IMG/VR virus record: IMGVR_UViG_3300033994_002454
Location: 1-64,000 of that record
Origin: a virus
DNA length: 64,000 nt
Direction: 5' to 3' (one strand)
Of the stretch, positions 49,225 through 57,119 are shown one piece after another (positions within the stretch are counted from its first letter, which is position 1; each line of letters begins with the position of its first letter). The translations under genes and the position numbers were made by a program. The notes beneath the pieces are model-generated. The model was not told where the DNA came from, ran no database searches, and saw only the letters and a program-made list of their open reading frames with translations.

Positions 49225-50034
49225 TTAATCAGCTTTTTCCATTTCGTAAGCATAATGTACGCCTCCGTTGTATATAGAAAAGTATACTTTGAAATCTTTA
49301 TCGCAATCACGGTTCTTTGTGAAGTGCAATGATCGCTCTAAACCATCTCTTGAACGCTCAACGTGGCAAAACGCATCAACCATGTGCTTTAATCTATTAC
49401 TACCTGCGAAATCACCCGCTTTGGTCATTTGTTGAATATTTACAAACGTAGTATAGTATTTGTTTTTGTTTCCACCTTTTTTATGTTGATCTTGCAAATT
49501 CAAAAACCAAAACTCCGCAGCGCTTTCAGTTGTACGATACGCATCTTTATACATCTCTAATACTTCAGCAATTGAATCGATTGCTACTACATCATATCCT
49601 TGATTAAATACATGTTCAAGTGTTTCTTTTACTGTTTCTGAATAGTTTTTCAAAAACAATGTTTGTACACAACTGAATTCGGGCATACGTTTGCAATATT
49701 TGTAATGTGCAATTTCATCCATTTCACCGCTAACAAACAATACTTTTAATCCTTGTTTAGTTAGTTTAGATAATACATCAAGTACAATTGTGGATTTACC
49801 TGAACCCGGTCCACCTGCTAACATCATGTTAGTACCTGGCATTATTCCTCCTTCAGTTGAAAATATAACATCTAATTCAGTATTAGTTTTCATTGGTTTG
49901 AATAACGCTTCACTGAATTGCAAATCACTACCTCTCATCAGTTTTACTGAGTTAGGGTTAAATGTAACTTGGATTTGTTGTTTTGCGGGGCGGCCGCGTT
50001 TTGCTGTGTTCATAGGTCTTTTTTCAATTTTCAT
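49225..50034 (-). CDS. RadA/RecA-like ATPase
   Basis: 269 residues. An AT-hook-like KRGRPAKQ lies in the first 20 residues. Walker A AGGPGSGKST is at 73-82, then VLFVSGEMDEIAHYKYCKRM, Walker B DVVAIDSI (148-155) and a polar loop NIQQMTKAGDFAGSNRLKHM. This matches RadA/Sms- or KaiC-type RecA-fold ATPases in recombination or repair. It is shorter than T4 UvsX. Own promoter P34. Confidence 0.75.
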   Translation of the reverse strand: MKIEKRPMNTAKRGRPAKQQIQVTFNPNSVKLMRGSDLQFSEALFKPMKTNTELDVIFSTEGGIMPGTNMMLAGGPGSGKSTIVLDVLSKLTKQGLKVLFVSGEMDEIAHYKYCKRMPEFSCVQTLFLKNYSETVKETLEHVFNQGYDVVAIDSIAEVLEMYKDAYRTTESAAEFWFLNLQDQHKKGGNKNKYYTTFVNIQQMTKAGDFAGSNRLKHMVDAFCHVERSRDGLERSLHFTKNRDCDKDFKVYFSIYNGGVHYAYEMEKAD

Positions 50035-50067
50035 AACTTTTCCTTTTTTTCTTTTTTTATTACTTGA

Positions 50068-50100
50068 AATATACGAATTCTCTTTTTAATCTCTTATTCC
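50068..50100 (-). promoter_or_regulatory. Promoter P34
   Basis: GGAAT 50096-50100, TCGTATATT 50068-50076. Drives the RadA-like gene. Confidence 0.75.
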
Positions 50101-50321
50101 TTCATTAAAGATTTTACAAACTCTGGGTTGTTGTAAATCAACACCATCAAAATGATTGTAATTACTGTTACAATTAGTGTTATTGTTCTTGTTTGGGGAT
50201 TTTTAACAGCATTAATGAACTCAGATATTAAATACCAAAATACTGCTAAAAACACAAATACAATTAATATACTTGCAAGCGTATCTAAAAAACTATTACC
50301 TTTATCTTTTTTATCTTTCAT
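50094..50321 (-). CDS. Small two-span membrane protein
   Basis: 75 residues; TLASILIVFVFLAVFWYLIS and TRTITLIVTVITIILMVLIY. Charged ends (MKDKKDKGNS, EFVKSLMKE). Unknown. Confidence 0.6.
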   Translation of the reverse strand: MKDKKDKGNSFLDTLASILIVFVFLAVFWYLISEFINAVKNPQTRTITLIVTVITIILMVLIYNNPEFVKSLMKE

Positions 50322-50340
50322 AACCTTTTTATTTACTTGG

Positions 50341-50373
50341 AATATACGAATTCTCCTTTAAATCTCTTATTCC
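50341..50373 (-). promoter_or_regulatory. Promoter P35
   Basis: GGAAT 50369-50373, TCGTATATT 50341-50349. Drives the 50094 gene. Confidence 0.75.
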
Positions 50374-50378
50374 CTCGT

Positions 50379-50696
50379 TTATTGAGCTAAAAAATTTTCT
50401 TTAGTAGATGGAACAAACATTTCATCATTGAACCCACAGTACCCATTAATTTCACCATCATCATCGATAAAATTTGCTTCAGCATTCACATTAGCTGGGT
50501 TAATACATTCATAAATTCTACCTGGGGTAAAACCACCATCTGTGTATTTGCCTACATATTGGAAATATTTTGGTAGTTTAGCTATTTCTTTTCTTTGTTT
50601 ATGAATAGCAATTTCTTCAATTATTGCTTTGGTTACAATAACACCACTCCATATCCATAATCCTTTTCTCAATAAATCAAAACCTTTTTCAAACAT
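50379..50696 (-). CDS. Hypothetical membrane-associated protein
   Basis: 105 residues. A hydrophobic front (LRKGLWIWSGVIVTKAIIEE) then a beta-rich domain (KYFQYVGKYTDGGFTPGRIY, then DDDGEINGYCGFN) resembling small phage proteins that display a Y-V-G-K-Y motif. Unknown. Confidence 0.55.
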   Translation of the reverse strand: MFEKGFDLLRKGLWIWSGVIVTKAIIEEIAIHKQRKEIAKLPKYFQYVGKYTDGGFTPGRIYECINPANVNAEANFIDDDGEINGYCGFNDEMFVPSTKENFLAQ

Positions 50697-50716
50697 TTTC
50701 TTTTTTATTTACTTGG

Positions 50717-50749
50717 AATATACGAAAGTTCTTTTATAAAAACTATTCC
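50717..50749 (-). promoter_or_regulatory. Promoter P36
   Basis: GGAAT 50745-50749, TCGTATATT 50717-50725. Drives the 50379 gene. Confidence 0.75.
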
Positions 50750-50750
50750 T

Positions 50751-50942
50751 TTATTGAAGGCATTTGGCGTAACCACTTATAATAGCTTTTTGAATGCTTA
50801 AAGCAGGATTTTCTTTCATCACTTCTAAAGCAGTAACTAACAATAGTTTAGCTTCTATATCTTCTTTTTTAACATCATCTAACGCTTGCTGGGCTGTTTT
50901 TAATTGGATGTATAACTCTTGTGATTCTTCTTCTATATTCAT
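50751..50942 (-). CDS. Small helical protein
   Basis: 63 residues; MNIEEESQELYIQLKTAQQA, helical. ATGA overlap with the 50939 gene. Unknown. Confidence 0.58.
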   Translation of the reverse strand: MNIEEESQELYIQLKTAQQALDDVKKEDIEAKLLLVTALEVMKENPALSIQKAIISGYAKCLQ

Positions 50943-51145
50943 ATGTACTCTTTTTCTAACTTAAATGATGTCCCATGTTGAATCATTCTTAATTGACCAT
51001 CGTTTGTAAGGGGTTTTGCATCTTCTATGTTATCACTGAAAGCAGGATAACCGCTTCGCAAACCACAAAATACTTGACAGTTTTCGTTCAATATGATGAA
51101 CTCAGGTAACTTTATTTCTCTTGATTTCTTTGGTTTTCTTCCCAT
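50939..51145 (-). CDS. Small hypothetical protein
   Basis: 68 residues; MGRKPKKSREIKLPEFIILN, then VFCGLRSGYPAFSDNIEDAK. Basic N-terminus. Unknown. Confidence 0.58.
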   Translation of the reverse strand: MGRKPKKSREIKLPEFIILNENCQVFCGLRSGYPAFSDNIEDAKPLTNDGQLRMIQHGTSFKLEKEYI

Positions 51146-51153
51146 ATTTCTTT

Positions 51154-51186
51154 AATATACGAAAGAAAATTTAAAAAGCCAAATTT
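51154..51186 (-). promoter_or_regulatory. Promoter variant P37 (TTTGG type)
   Basis: TCGTATATT 51154-51162 with TTTGG 16 bp upstream and no GGAAT. Shares TTTGGCTTNTTAAA-type upstream sequence with the site at 58477. Drives the 50939-50751 pair. Confidence 0.5.
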
Positions 51187-51446
51187 TAAAAACGAGCTAG
51201 TGGATCCACTTTTTGAGCACCTCCGTCGGTTTCACCTTTGGAATTAAGTGTTTTCATTTCAGGAATTACTTCAACAGGCATTCCATTAATTCTGAATATA
51301 CCACCTTGTTTAAGTAGTTTTTTGAATAATGTTTGATGATTTTCGTTCCATGACTCACTTGCTGAGATAACTGTTTTTTTATCAACTATTTCTCCATCAA
51401 ATTTGATGATGGTTCCTCTTCGGATTGATTGGGGTGCTATTGGCAT
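51186..51446 (-). CDS. Hypothetical protein
   Basis: 86 residues; MPIAPQSIRRGTIIKFDGEI, then GGIFRINGMPVEVIPEMKTL. Beta-like. Unknown; beside the fibre-like gene but with no structural motif. Confidence 0.58.
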   Translation of the reverse strand: MPIAPQSIRRGTIIKFDGEIVDKKTVISASESWNENHQTLFKKLLKQGGIFRINGMPVEVIPEMKTLNSKGETDGGAQKVDPLARF

Positions 51447-51470
51447 ATTTTATTTTCTATATTATCTAAA

Positions 51471-52175
51471 TTAATCGTATATTTGTACAATTACACGTTT
51501 GTGACCTAAATTATCGGGGGTTGTTGAGGAATTTTGAACGGCAAATATAAGGTAATAGTCAATGGAAGGATTAAAAGCAACTAACGTATTTGTTCCTGAG
51601 GTTAAATCTGTACTAATTCCATTTGTTGGGTTATAAACATTTAGGTTTGTTCCGTCAAAGAAAAAATTACGTTCGAATCGTTGAATGTAAGTAGCTGAGT
51701 TCATTGCTCCAGCTGTTGCAAGTAATGTAGCACCTGTTAAACTATTTGTAGTGTTGATATACATTCTACCCGTTGAAGTTGTAGAACCTGCTGTTTTGGT
51801 TAATAAATTACGAATATAAATTGAATTATTTGCAACTAATGTTCCAGCAGGAATCAAAACTGAAGTGCTAATTTGGTTTGTTGTACCTATTAAGTTTGAA
51901 CCAACTACATTAGCTAATGTTCTAGGGTTAGCTGTACCTGATATGGTTATATTTCCACTTCCTAAAATACTATTGCCATTAATAGTTTTAATATTAGTTC
52001 CACTAACTAATGTATTTTGCTTCCCAGCAAGGGAAGAAGCTAGCGATGCATCAACTCCGTCGTTTATAGAATCTTCTATTGAAATTTTGCTTTCTAAAGA
52101 AGCATCTTTTAAATCTAACGAGTCAAGGTCTGAGTTTAAATTTTCAACCTGGTCTTGGGATAATTTTGTTGGCAT
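51471..52175 (-). CDS. Tail-fibre-like structural protein
   Basis: 234 residues. SGTNIKTINGNSILGSGNIT is a very common phage tail-fibre segment. An N-terminal coiled coil (QDQVENLNSDLDSLDLKDAS) precedes it and a beta-rich C-terminal domain (YYLIFAVQNSSTTPDNLGHK) follows. ATATTTATA is 11 bases before the start, as for late genes. Could be a secondary fibre or collar protein, isolated from the tail cluster. Confidence 0.7.
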   Translation of the reverse strand: MPTKLSQDQVENLNSDLDSLDLKDASLESKISIEDSINDGVDASLASSLAGKQNTLVSGTNIKTINGNSILGSGNITISGTANPRTLANVVGSNLIGTTNQISTSVLIPAGTLVANNSIYIRNLLTKTAGSTTSTGRMYINTTNSLTGATLLATAGAMNSATYIQRFERNFFFDGTNLNVYNPTNGISTDLTSGTNTLVAFNPSIDYYLIFAVQNSSTTPDNLGHKRVIVQIYD

Positions 52176-52244
52176 GTTATTTTTCTATAAATATGTTTTA
52201 TTTTTCTAACTTAAAATAAATCGTTTAAATGTTCTGGGCAGGTA

Positions 52245-52481
52245 TTAGCTATGTGCTTCTTCCACCACGTTTTGAGTTTCTTCAATAATTTCTGCATCTT
52301 GTATAGTTTCAGCGAATAAAAAATGTGTTTCGTTTCTTAATACGTGATCAACCCGGAAAAAATAGTCTCTACACATTTTGACCATTTCTAAATTTACTAC
52401 TCCTTCTTTGTTTGTAAAGTTGTGTAGTGGAATATCTCTGTGGATAATATAAAGTTTGTCGTTGTGTTTATAAAAACTCAT
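52245..52481 (-). CDS. Hypothetical protein
   Basis: 78 residues; KLYIIHRDIPLHNFTNKEGV and RVDHVLRNETHFLFAETIQD. 4-bp overlap with the 52478 gene. Unknown. Confidence 0.58.
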   Translation of the reverse strand: MSFYKHNDKLYIIHRDIPLHNFTNKEGVVNLEMVKMCRDYFFRVDHVLRNETHFLFAETIQDAEIIEETQNVVEEAHS

Positions 52482-52714
52482 TTAATGTCGTATTGTTTTT
52501 TATATTTTTCAATAAATGTTTCACCAATTCCCATATCAACTATTTCATAATTGTTTGGAATAAGAGGATTACGTTTTCCTCCATCAATAATATCATCAAT
52601 ACTAGATTCAGTAACCATCAAATAGTGTTTTTTACCTGTTGGTTTTTTATAAACTATCACCACCGGTAATTTCTTTTCTGATGGTCTACCTTTATTTTCG
52701 TGATATATTCTCAT
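52478..52714 (-). CDS. Small hypothetical protein
   Basis: 78 residues from MRIYHENKGRPSEKKLPVVI (ATG 52714, preceded by AAACAAAAT); start 52744 is possible. Begins inside the 3' end of the lipopeptide-like gene (23-bp overlap). Contains a GRP tripeptide but is not an AT-hook repeat. Confidence 0.55.
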   Translation of the reverse strand: MRIYHENKGRPSEKKLPVVIVYKKPTGKKHYLMVTESSIDDIIDGGKRNPLIPNNYEIVDMGIGETFIEKYKKQYDIK

Positions 52715-52847
52715 ATTTTGTTTTATTTTGGGAATATGCATCACATCCAGACTTTGATGATTTACATCCTGTTAAATAGTATCCGATTGCTATTCCTGCT
52801 AATATATGAATAAAATATATCCATACTGTTTTCCAATCTGTTTTCAT
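52692..52847 (-). CDS. Small membrane/lipoprotein-like peptide
   Basis: 51 residues; TVWIYFIHILAGIAIGYYLT followed by GCKSSKSGCDAY. One hydrophobic helix ending in L-T-G-C, a lipobox-like site. Could be a small lipoprotein or lysis accessory such as a spanin subunit, but the partner is not evident. Confidence 0.55.
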   Translation of the reverse strand: MKTDWKTVWIYFIHILAGIAIGYYLTGCKSSKSGCDAYSQNKTKYENISRK

Positions 52848-52850
52848 AAT

Positions 52851-53054
52851 TTATCTAGATTTAATTTGTTCATGCTCTTTTATTAATGTATCAAATTCAT
52901 CTCTTTTAATTGATATACGAATTCCATCTACAGTAGCAAAAACATCTTCAGGAAGTTTTAAAATATCTGTTAGTTGGGATGGGTCTATTTCAATGTGTTT
53001 TCTATAAACCGTTTCACCTTCATATCTTACAAAAACAGTTTTTTTCATAGCCAT
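52851..53054 (-). CDS. Small hypothetical protein
   Basis: 67 residues; MAMKKTVFVRYEGETVYRKH and DPSQLTDILKLPEDVFATVD. Beta then helix. Overlaps the phosphoesterase stop by 10 bp. Unknown. Confidence 0.58.
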   Translation of the reverse strand: MAMKKTVFVRYEGETVYRKHIEIDPSQLTDILKLPEDVFATVDGIRISIKRDEFDTLIKEHEQIKSR

Positions 53055-53791
53055 TTTATTTCATTTGTAATATTATCCCATTCAAAATTGAATGGTGAAT
53101 TTGTGTATAAATATCGTTCATCCAAAACAGATGCATTAAAAAAGTGAGTATGTCCATCATAGTAGTGTCCCCAACCCCCATGAATATGTCCAAACACATG
53201 TATTTTTGGACGAATTTCATCTACTCGATAACGTAACAAATCACATCCTACTCGAATAGTACGTCCTCCTGGGATGTCTAGATAACCAAATGGAGGTCCA
53301 TGTGTGATTAAAATGTCTGTATTATCTGGGATTGCATTCCATTTTGCTTGTAATTCTTCTCCGTTGCGAGGCAAATTAAATGCCCAATTGTAAAATTCAG
53401 GTTGCCAAGGTGAACCATAGATACGAACATTCTCTTCCGGATAATCTCCATTTGGTCCATCAAAATACAATACCACTTCTTCATCTTGAAGATATTCAAT
53501 TGTTTTGTATCCTGTTAAAAAACCTTGAGCCCATTGTGGATTATCTTCAAATATTCGATCATGGTTACCAGCAATGAATATTTTTGTATCGTAGTTGTCT
53601 ATACTATCAAACCATTCAAAAAACCCTACTGCTTCTGCTTTATGATAACCTGTACTCATAAAGTCACCTGCATGAATTAGAATATCTCCTCCAGGCAAAT
53701 CTAATTGTTGTTTACTATTTCGAAACGATTTGCTAGTTGTAATTTGATTATGTTTGGTATGTGTATCTGAAATAAGCGAAACCTTTAACAT
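53045..53791 (-). CDS. Calcineurin-like metallophosphoesterase, second copy
   Basis: 248 residues from MLKVSLISDTHTKHNQITTS (ATG 53791). Motifs: SDTHTKH, IHAGDFM, FIAGNHDRIF, ILITHGPPFGYLD and HVFGHIHGGWG. Longer than the 43239 copy and closer to cellular phosphohydrolases (YfcE/MPPED-like). Substrate unknown. The longer frame to 53815 lacks an initiation context. Confidence 0.82.
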   Translation of the reverse strand: MLKVSLISDTHTKHNQITTSKSFRNSKQQLDLPGGDILIHAGDFMSTGYHKAEAVGFFEWFDSIDNYDTKIFIAGNHDRIFEDNPQWAQGFLTGYKTIEYLQDEEVVLYFDGPNGDYPEENVRIYGSPWQPEFYNWAFNLPRNGEELQAKWNAIPDNTDILITHGPPFGYLDIPGGRTIRVGCDLLRYRVDEIRPKIHVFGHIHGGWGHYYDGHTHFFNASVLDERYLYTNSPFNFEWDNITNEIKWL

Positions 53792-53795
53792 AAAT

Positions 53796-53882
53796 CTAAG
53801 CGAATAAAACAGCAATAATGCCTATTAAAACAAACCAACCTAAAACAATAATTTCAATTGAATTATTTTTAATAAATTCCAT
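53796..53882 (-). CDS. 28-residue membrane peptide
   Basis: MEFIKNNSIEIIVLGWFVLI then GIIAVLFA. One membrane helix. It lies 5 bp upstream of the phosphoesterase start. Short, but a clean frame in a spot otherwise empty. Confidence 0.45.
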   Translation of the reverse strand: MEFIKNNSIEIIVLGWFVLIGIIAVLFA

Positions 53883-53931
53883 AACTTCTTTAATTTTCTT
53901 AAACATACAAAAGAAATTTTAGGTTTTCAAG

Positions 53932-56238
53932 CTATTTTATTGTCCTTTTTAAAGTTCCATCTTCATAAATTTCTATAATGATTCCCGTTTCATTTTCATC
54001 TACTTCCTGTCCTATCAAATTAATTCGTTTTGCTATAATTTTGATTTCTGATTTATTGTTGATTAATATAGGGTCAAATACTTCATAAGCACCATCAATA
54101 TCATATTGGGTTAGTCTATAGTAGTTGTATATTGGTTTAACAGCATTATCTGTAATGTCATAGCGGAGTTCTTGTGTTGAATTACCTGCTGCAGCAACTG
54201 TTCCTAATTCAGACCATGTAATTCCATTTTCACTTTTCTCTACTACAAAATGGGTTGTATTGTGTTCTGTAGCAGTTGCCCAATATATTAAGTTGCTTTT
54301 GTTTACTGGTTTGCCACTAAAATATAATAACTCAATGGGTAATGCTCCGTTTGTAATTATATTAAAAAATCTAACTTGAGTTCCACAATTGTTTGCATTC
54401 GATACTGTAACCCTAACTGATCCGTCTGTTGTTGTTTGAGGCCAATAAAAAGATATCGATGGAGAGTTTGAGTTTGGTATATTTGACCAAAATGGTGCTG
54501 TTATTGATTGAGTATATGCCCACTGATAAGTTGCATTTGCAACTGGGGTAACTGAATAAGTTTCTTGGGTTCCTGCAATTATGTTATTATTCCCTGATAT
54601 TGTTGAAACAAAGCCTACTGATGGGTTAACATTTATTGTTGTTGATGTTGAGTTAGAACAACCGTTAAATGAAACAGAAACTTGATAAGATTGTGTTGTT
54701 GATGGTGAAGCATATGGGCTTGGAGCTGATGGATTTGTTAATCCGGTTGAAGGTGTCCAACTATAAGTTGGTGTTGATCCTGCAGGGAGACCTGATACTG
54801 TGGTTACTAGTTGAGTTGATGACCCATCACAAATGGTGTTTGTGATCGGAGCTACGCTTATGCTTGGGGTAGGATTAACGGTAATAGTAGTAGATACACA
54901 ATTGTTGCTAAACAAACTACCATTAAAGTTTCTTGCATAGTATGTTGTTGTGCTTGTAGGTGTAACACTAATTGAATTTCCAGTTGCAATCTGACCTATT
55001 CCACATCCACTAGTAAACCAGTATACAGTTCCACTTGCACCATTTGCAGTTAATGTTGTTGATTGACCAACACATATTGTGTTTGATGTTGATGTGATTG
55101 ATGTAGGATCAGGTGGAGGTGGTGCAGTACAAGTTAAACCTAATTGAAACGCACTACTGCTACTATACCCATGAACAAGAATATAATAATTTAAACCATT
55201 AACAGATAACCATTGGTACGATGCTGAAGAAGTTGCGCATGTTGGGCCATAATCGTCATTCCCTCCTACACAAGTTAATGTAGAACAGCTTGTTCCACTA
55301 AACACAGATATTTTACTATCCCATACTGTGTTGCATAAATATGCAGTCATTATTTGTCCGGTACCTGTAATTCTATACCAAACACCAGGTTGGGTTTGAG
55401 AAACACTACAAATCCCATTTTCACCGGTTCCATTGTTAGTTGCATTTACTGTTGTTCCCGAGATTATTTGACCACAAGAAATTGGGGTTGCATTACAGAC
55501 TAAATCATTTGCTGGTGCTAATGGAGCGGTACAACTTAAACATTCAATTGTTGTTGTCCCACAATTTGATGCAGTCCCACATAATGAATTTGTATTGTAG
55601 TGAATATAATATGTTCCTGAAACGGTTGCTGTCCATGTTAATGGAGATGCACCTGAAGCTACAACAGTACCTCCTGGGGTAGTATGTCTAACAGTTATCC
55701 ATCCACCTAAATTATAAGTTGATCTGTACTGTCGCCCTGCAGTAACACTTGTTATAGTGTTATATTCTGATTGGAATGTGCATGAACTTATGGTAAGAAT
55801 ACCGGGTGTTGTAGGCGCTGCTATAGTTATATAAGGTGAGGTATTAACACATCCACCACCTCCTCCTCCTGAGCAACTAGCAATGCAGGTATAACCACCT
55901 GTTGTTGCAGTTCCTGTTGTTGGCTGTATGGTATTTAAAAGAATTGTTCCTATATTATTTACTATTTGAACTCTCATTTCAGAAGGCCAGCTTCCTGATA
56001 GGGTTCTCCAAACTCTTATTGTTTGTCCAGTTGATGCAGTAAAGTTAAAATTAACTGGGCCATATCCGGAGCTAAAAGTAATATTACTTAAAACAGTAAC
56101 CCCATTTACCGATACAGAAACAGCCCCTCCATTCCAACCATCACCAAAGGTGTCAGTTAATCGAATTGTGTGAGTGCATGATTGGGAAAATATAGTAAAG
56201 GAAAATAAAAGGAAAACATAAAGTAGAAAGTTCTTCAT
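53932..56238 (-). CDS. Secreted T9SS-type protein with Ig-like repeats
   Basis: 768 residues. Signal peptide MKNFLLYVFLLFSFTIFSQS then C21. The first domain has DTFGDGWNGGAVSVSVNGV, found on flavobacterial secreted proteins. Then come a CUB/pre-peptidase-like region (NDLVCNATPISCGQIISGTT, CVGGNDDYGPTCATSS) and two or more Ig-like domains (TSTSNTICVGQSTTLTANGA, VNPTPSISVAPITNTICDGS). The C-terminus LPIELLYFSGKPVNKSNLIY ... INLIGQEVDENETGIIIEIY matches T9SS cargo proteins, whose tail directs export through the outer membrane. This is a host-type surface or secreted protein in a phage, likely acquired. Confidence 0.8.
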   Translation of the reverse strand: MKNFLLYVFLLFSFTIFSQSCTHTIRLTDTFGDGWNGGAVSVSVNGVTVLSNITFSSGYGPVNFNFTASTGQTIRVWRTLSGSWPSEMRVQIVNNIGTILLNTIQPTTGTATTGGYTCIASCSGGGGGGCVNTSPYITIAAPTTPGILTISSCTFQSEYNTITSVTAGRQYRSTYNLGGWITVRHTTPGGTVVASGASPLTWTATVSGTYYIHYNTNSLCGTASNCGTTTIECLSCTAPLAPANDLVCNATPISCGQIISGTTVNATNNGTGENGICSVSQTQPGVWYRITGTGQIMTAYLCNTVWDSKISVFSGTSCSTLTCVGGNDDYGPTCATSSASYQWLSVNGLNYYILVHGYSSSSAFQLGLTCTAPPPPDPTSITSTSNTICVGQSTTLTANGASGTVYWFTSGCGIGQIATGNSISVTPTSTTTYYARNFNGSLFSNNCVSTTITVNPTPSISVAPITNTICDGSSTQLVTTVSGLPAGSTPTYSWTPSTGLTNPSAPSPYASPSTTQSYQVSVSFNGCSNSTSTTINVNPSVGFVSTISGNNNIIAGTQETYSVTPVANATYQWAYTQSITAPFWSNIPNSNSPSISFYWPQTTTDGSVRVTVSNANNCGTQVRFFNIITNGALPIELLYFSGKPVNKSNLIYWATATEHNTTHFVVEKSENGITWSELGTVAAAGNSTQELRYDITDNAVKPIYNYYRLTQYDIDGAYEVFDPILINNKSEIKIIAKRINLIGQEVDENETGIIIEIYEDGTLKRTIK

Positions 56239-56338
56239 GGGGTAAAATGGTTAAATTTTACTCACTTGAAGAATCCAATTGGAAACCCCCATCTACCATG
56301 GGCCGGTCGAGTTTCCTATACATATTTCAAGGAAAAAA

Positions 56339-56356
56339 AACGTAGAAGTTTTTGAC
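56339..56356 (+). repeat. Inverted repeat, left copy
   Basis: AACGTAGAAGTTTTTGAC. Inverted match of 18 bases (one gap) with 56802-56820; the pair brackets the coiled-coil gene exactly. Confidence 0.7.
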
Positions 56357-56376
56357 GGGTTAATTACTATTTTCGG

Positions 56377-56784
56377 TTATCCGTTTAGGATTTGTCGTTT
56401 TGGTTCCTTTAATACTCCAGATGATACGACTTTGTCAATTCTGGAGTCAATATATCGACGTGTTTCATCGATATCACGGTGAAGAACTGTTTCAAGTTCA
56501 TGTTCGTGTCTGTGGATACTATCCACTTCATTATTGATGCGTTGCATAATGGTTTTTTCAACCATTGTTATATCGCGGCCTGTATTTTCAAACTGGCGCC
56601 AAATAGATTGGTTTTCTTCTTGCACATTGCGATAGATATCGCTTATGTGACGATCAAGATTTGTGTTTAAAGTGTTTAAACGTTTTACTGTTTGATTAAT
56701 CTTAACTAAACCTACAACAACAGCAGTTAATATAATTACTGCTACAATCGTAAGCATACCTAAAACAAATGATGTTATTTCCAT
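56377..56784 (-). CDS. Membrane-anchored coiled-coil protein
   Basis: 135 residues. One N-terminal span (FVLGMLTIVAVIILTAVVVG) followed by a long coiled coil (VKRLNTLNTNLDRHISDIYR ... RHEHELETVLHRDIDETRRY). It could be a lysis accessory, superinfection-exclusion or receptor-blocking protein; nothing decides. It is framed by an inverted repeat and preceded by a tRNA gene. Confidence 0.6.
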   Translation of the reverse strand: MEITSFVLGMLTIVAVIILTAVVVGLVKINQTVKRLNTLNTNLDRHISDIYRNVQEENQSIWRQFENTGRDITMVEKTIMQRINNEVDSIHRHEHELETVLHRDIDETRRYIDSRIDKVVSSGVLKEPKRQILNG

Positions 56785-56801
56785 GATTTTTAATGATTTA
56801 T

Positions 56802-56820
56802 GTCAAAGAACTTCTACGTT
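56802..56820 (-). repeat. Inverted repeat, right copy
   Basis: On the minus strand AACGTAGAAGTTCTTTGAC. Lies directly between the coiled-coil gene start and the tRNA-Gln 3' end. Confidence 0.7.
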
Positions 56821-56821
56821 G

Positions 56822-56894
56822 TTGTCCCACAAGGGCTCGAACCTCGACTCTTCTGAACCAAAATCAGACGTGTTGCCAATTACACCATAGGACA
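56822..56894 (-). tRNA. tRNA-Gln (TTG)
   Basis: Acceptor TGTCCTA/TGGGACA, anticodon arm TCTGA-TTTTGGT-TCAGA (anticodon TTG), T-arm CGAGG-TTCGAGC-CCTTG. No encoded CCA. Confidence 0.9.
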
Positions 56895-56898
56895 GGAT

Positions 56899-56945
56899 AA
56901 AAAACCCAAACAGTGTCTATTGATCAGGTAGTCTTGTTTGGGGTT
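56899..56945 (-). terminator. Terminator-like hairpin before tRNA-Gln
   Basis: Minus strand AACCCCAAACA, 22-nt loop, TGTTTGGGTT then TTTT. Stem of about 10 bp with one bulge and a T-run. It would end the preceding RNA, but tRNA-Gln follows 5 bp later with no visible promoter, so partial read-through is implied. Confidence 0.55.
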
Positions 56946-57041
56946 GTTACTGCTTATGCCTTGGGCTATTCACTGTAACCAAAATTGACCTCAGCGGGTG
57001 CGCAGATCTAATGGGATGCGTCGAGGTACTGTTAAGAAATT
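56899..57041 (-). ncRNA. Candidate structured small RNA
   Basis: About 140 nt between tRNA-Ala and tRNA-Gln with no reading frame and higher GC than nearby. It can form ACCTC...CGCA...TGCG...GAGGT in its 5' half and ends in the terminator-like hairpin. No known RNA family recognised; a degenerate tRNA pair is an alternative. Confidence 0.4.
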
Positions 57042-57045
57042 TTAG

Positions 57046-57119
57046 TGGAGGATAACGGAGTCGAACCGTTGACCCCCTGCGTGCAAGGCAGGTGCTCTAG
57101 CCAGCTGAGCTAATCCCCC
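57046..57119 (-). tRNA. tRNA-Ala (TGC)
   Basis: Acceptor GGGGGAT/ATCCTCC, anticodon arm CCTGC-CTTGCAC-GCAGG. All arms pair. Confidence 0.93.

Noticed and set aside
32329-50749. Regularly recurring AATATACGAA sequences as a CRISPR array or dispersed repeat element
   Set aside because: Spacing is irregular and matches gene boundaries; the conserved part is two short boxes at a fixed distance. Promoter explains it better, and there are no cas genes.
53932-56238. Host DNA contamination or mis-assembly for the T9SS-type gene
   Set aside because: Composition, strand and close spacing match flanking phage genes, and there is no junction sequence; cannot be fully excluded without reads.
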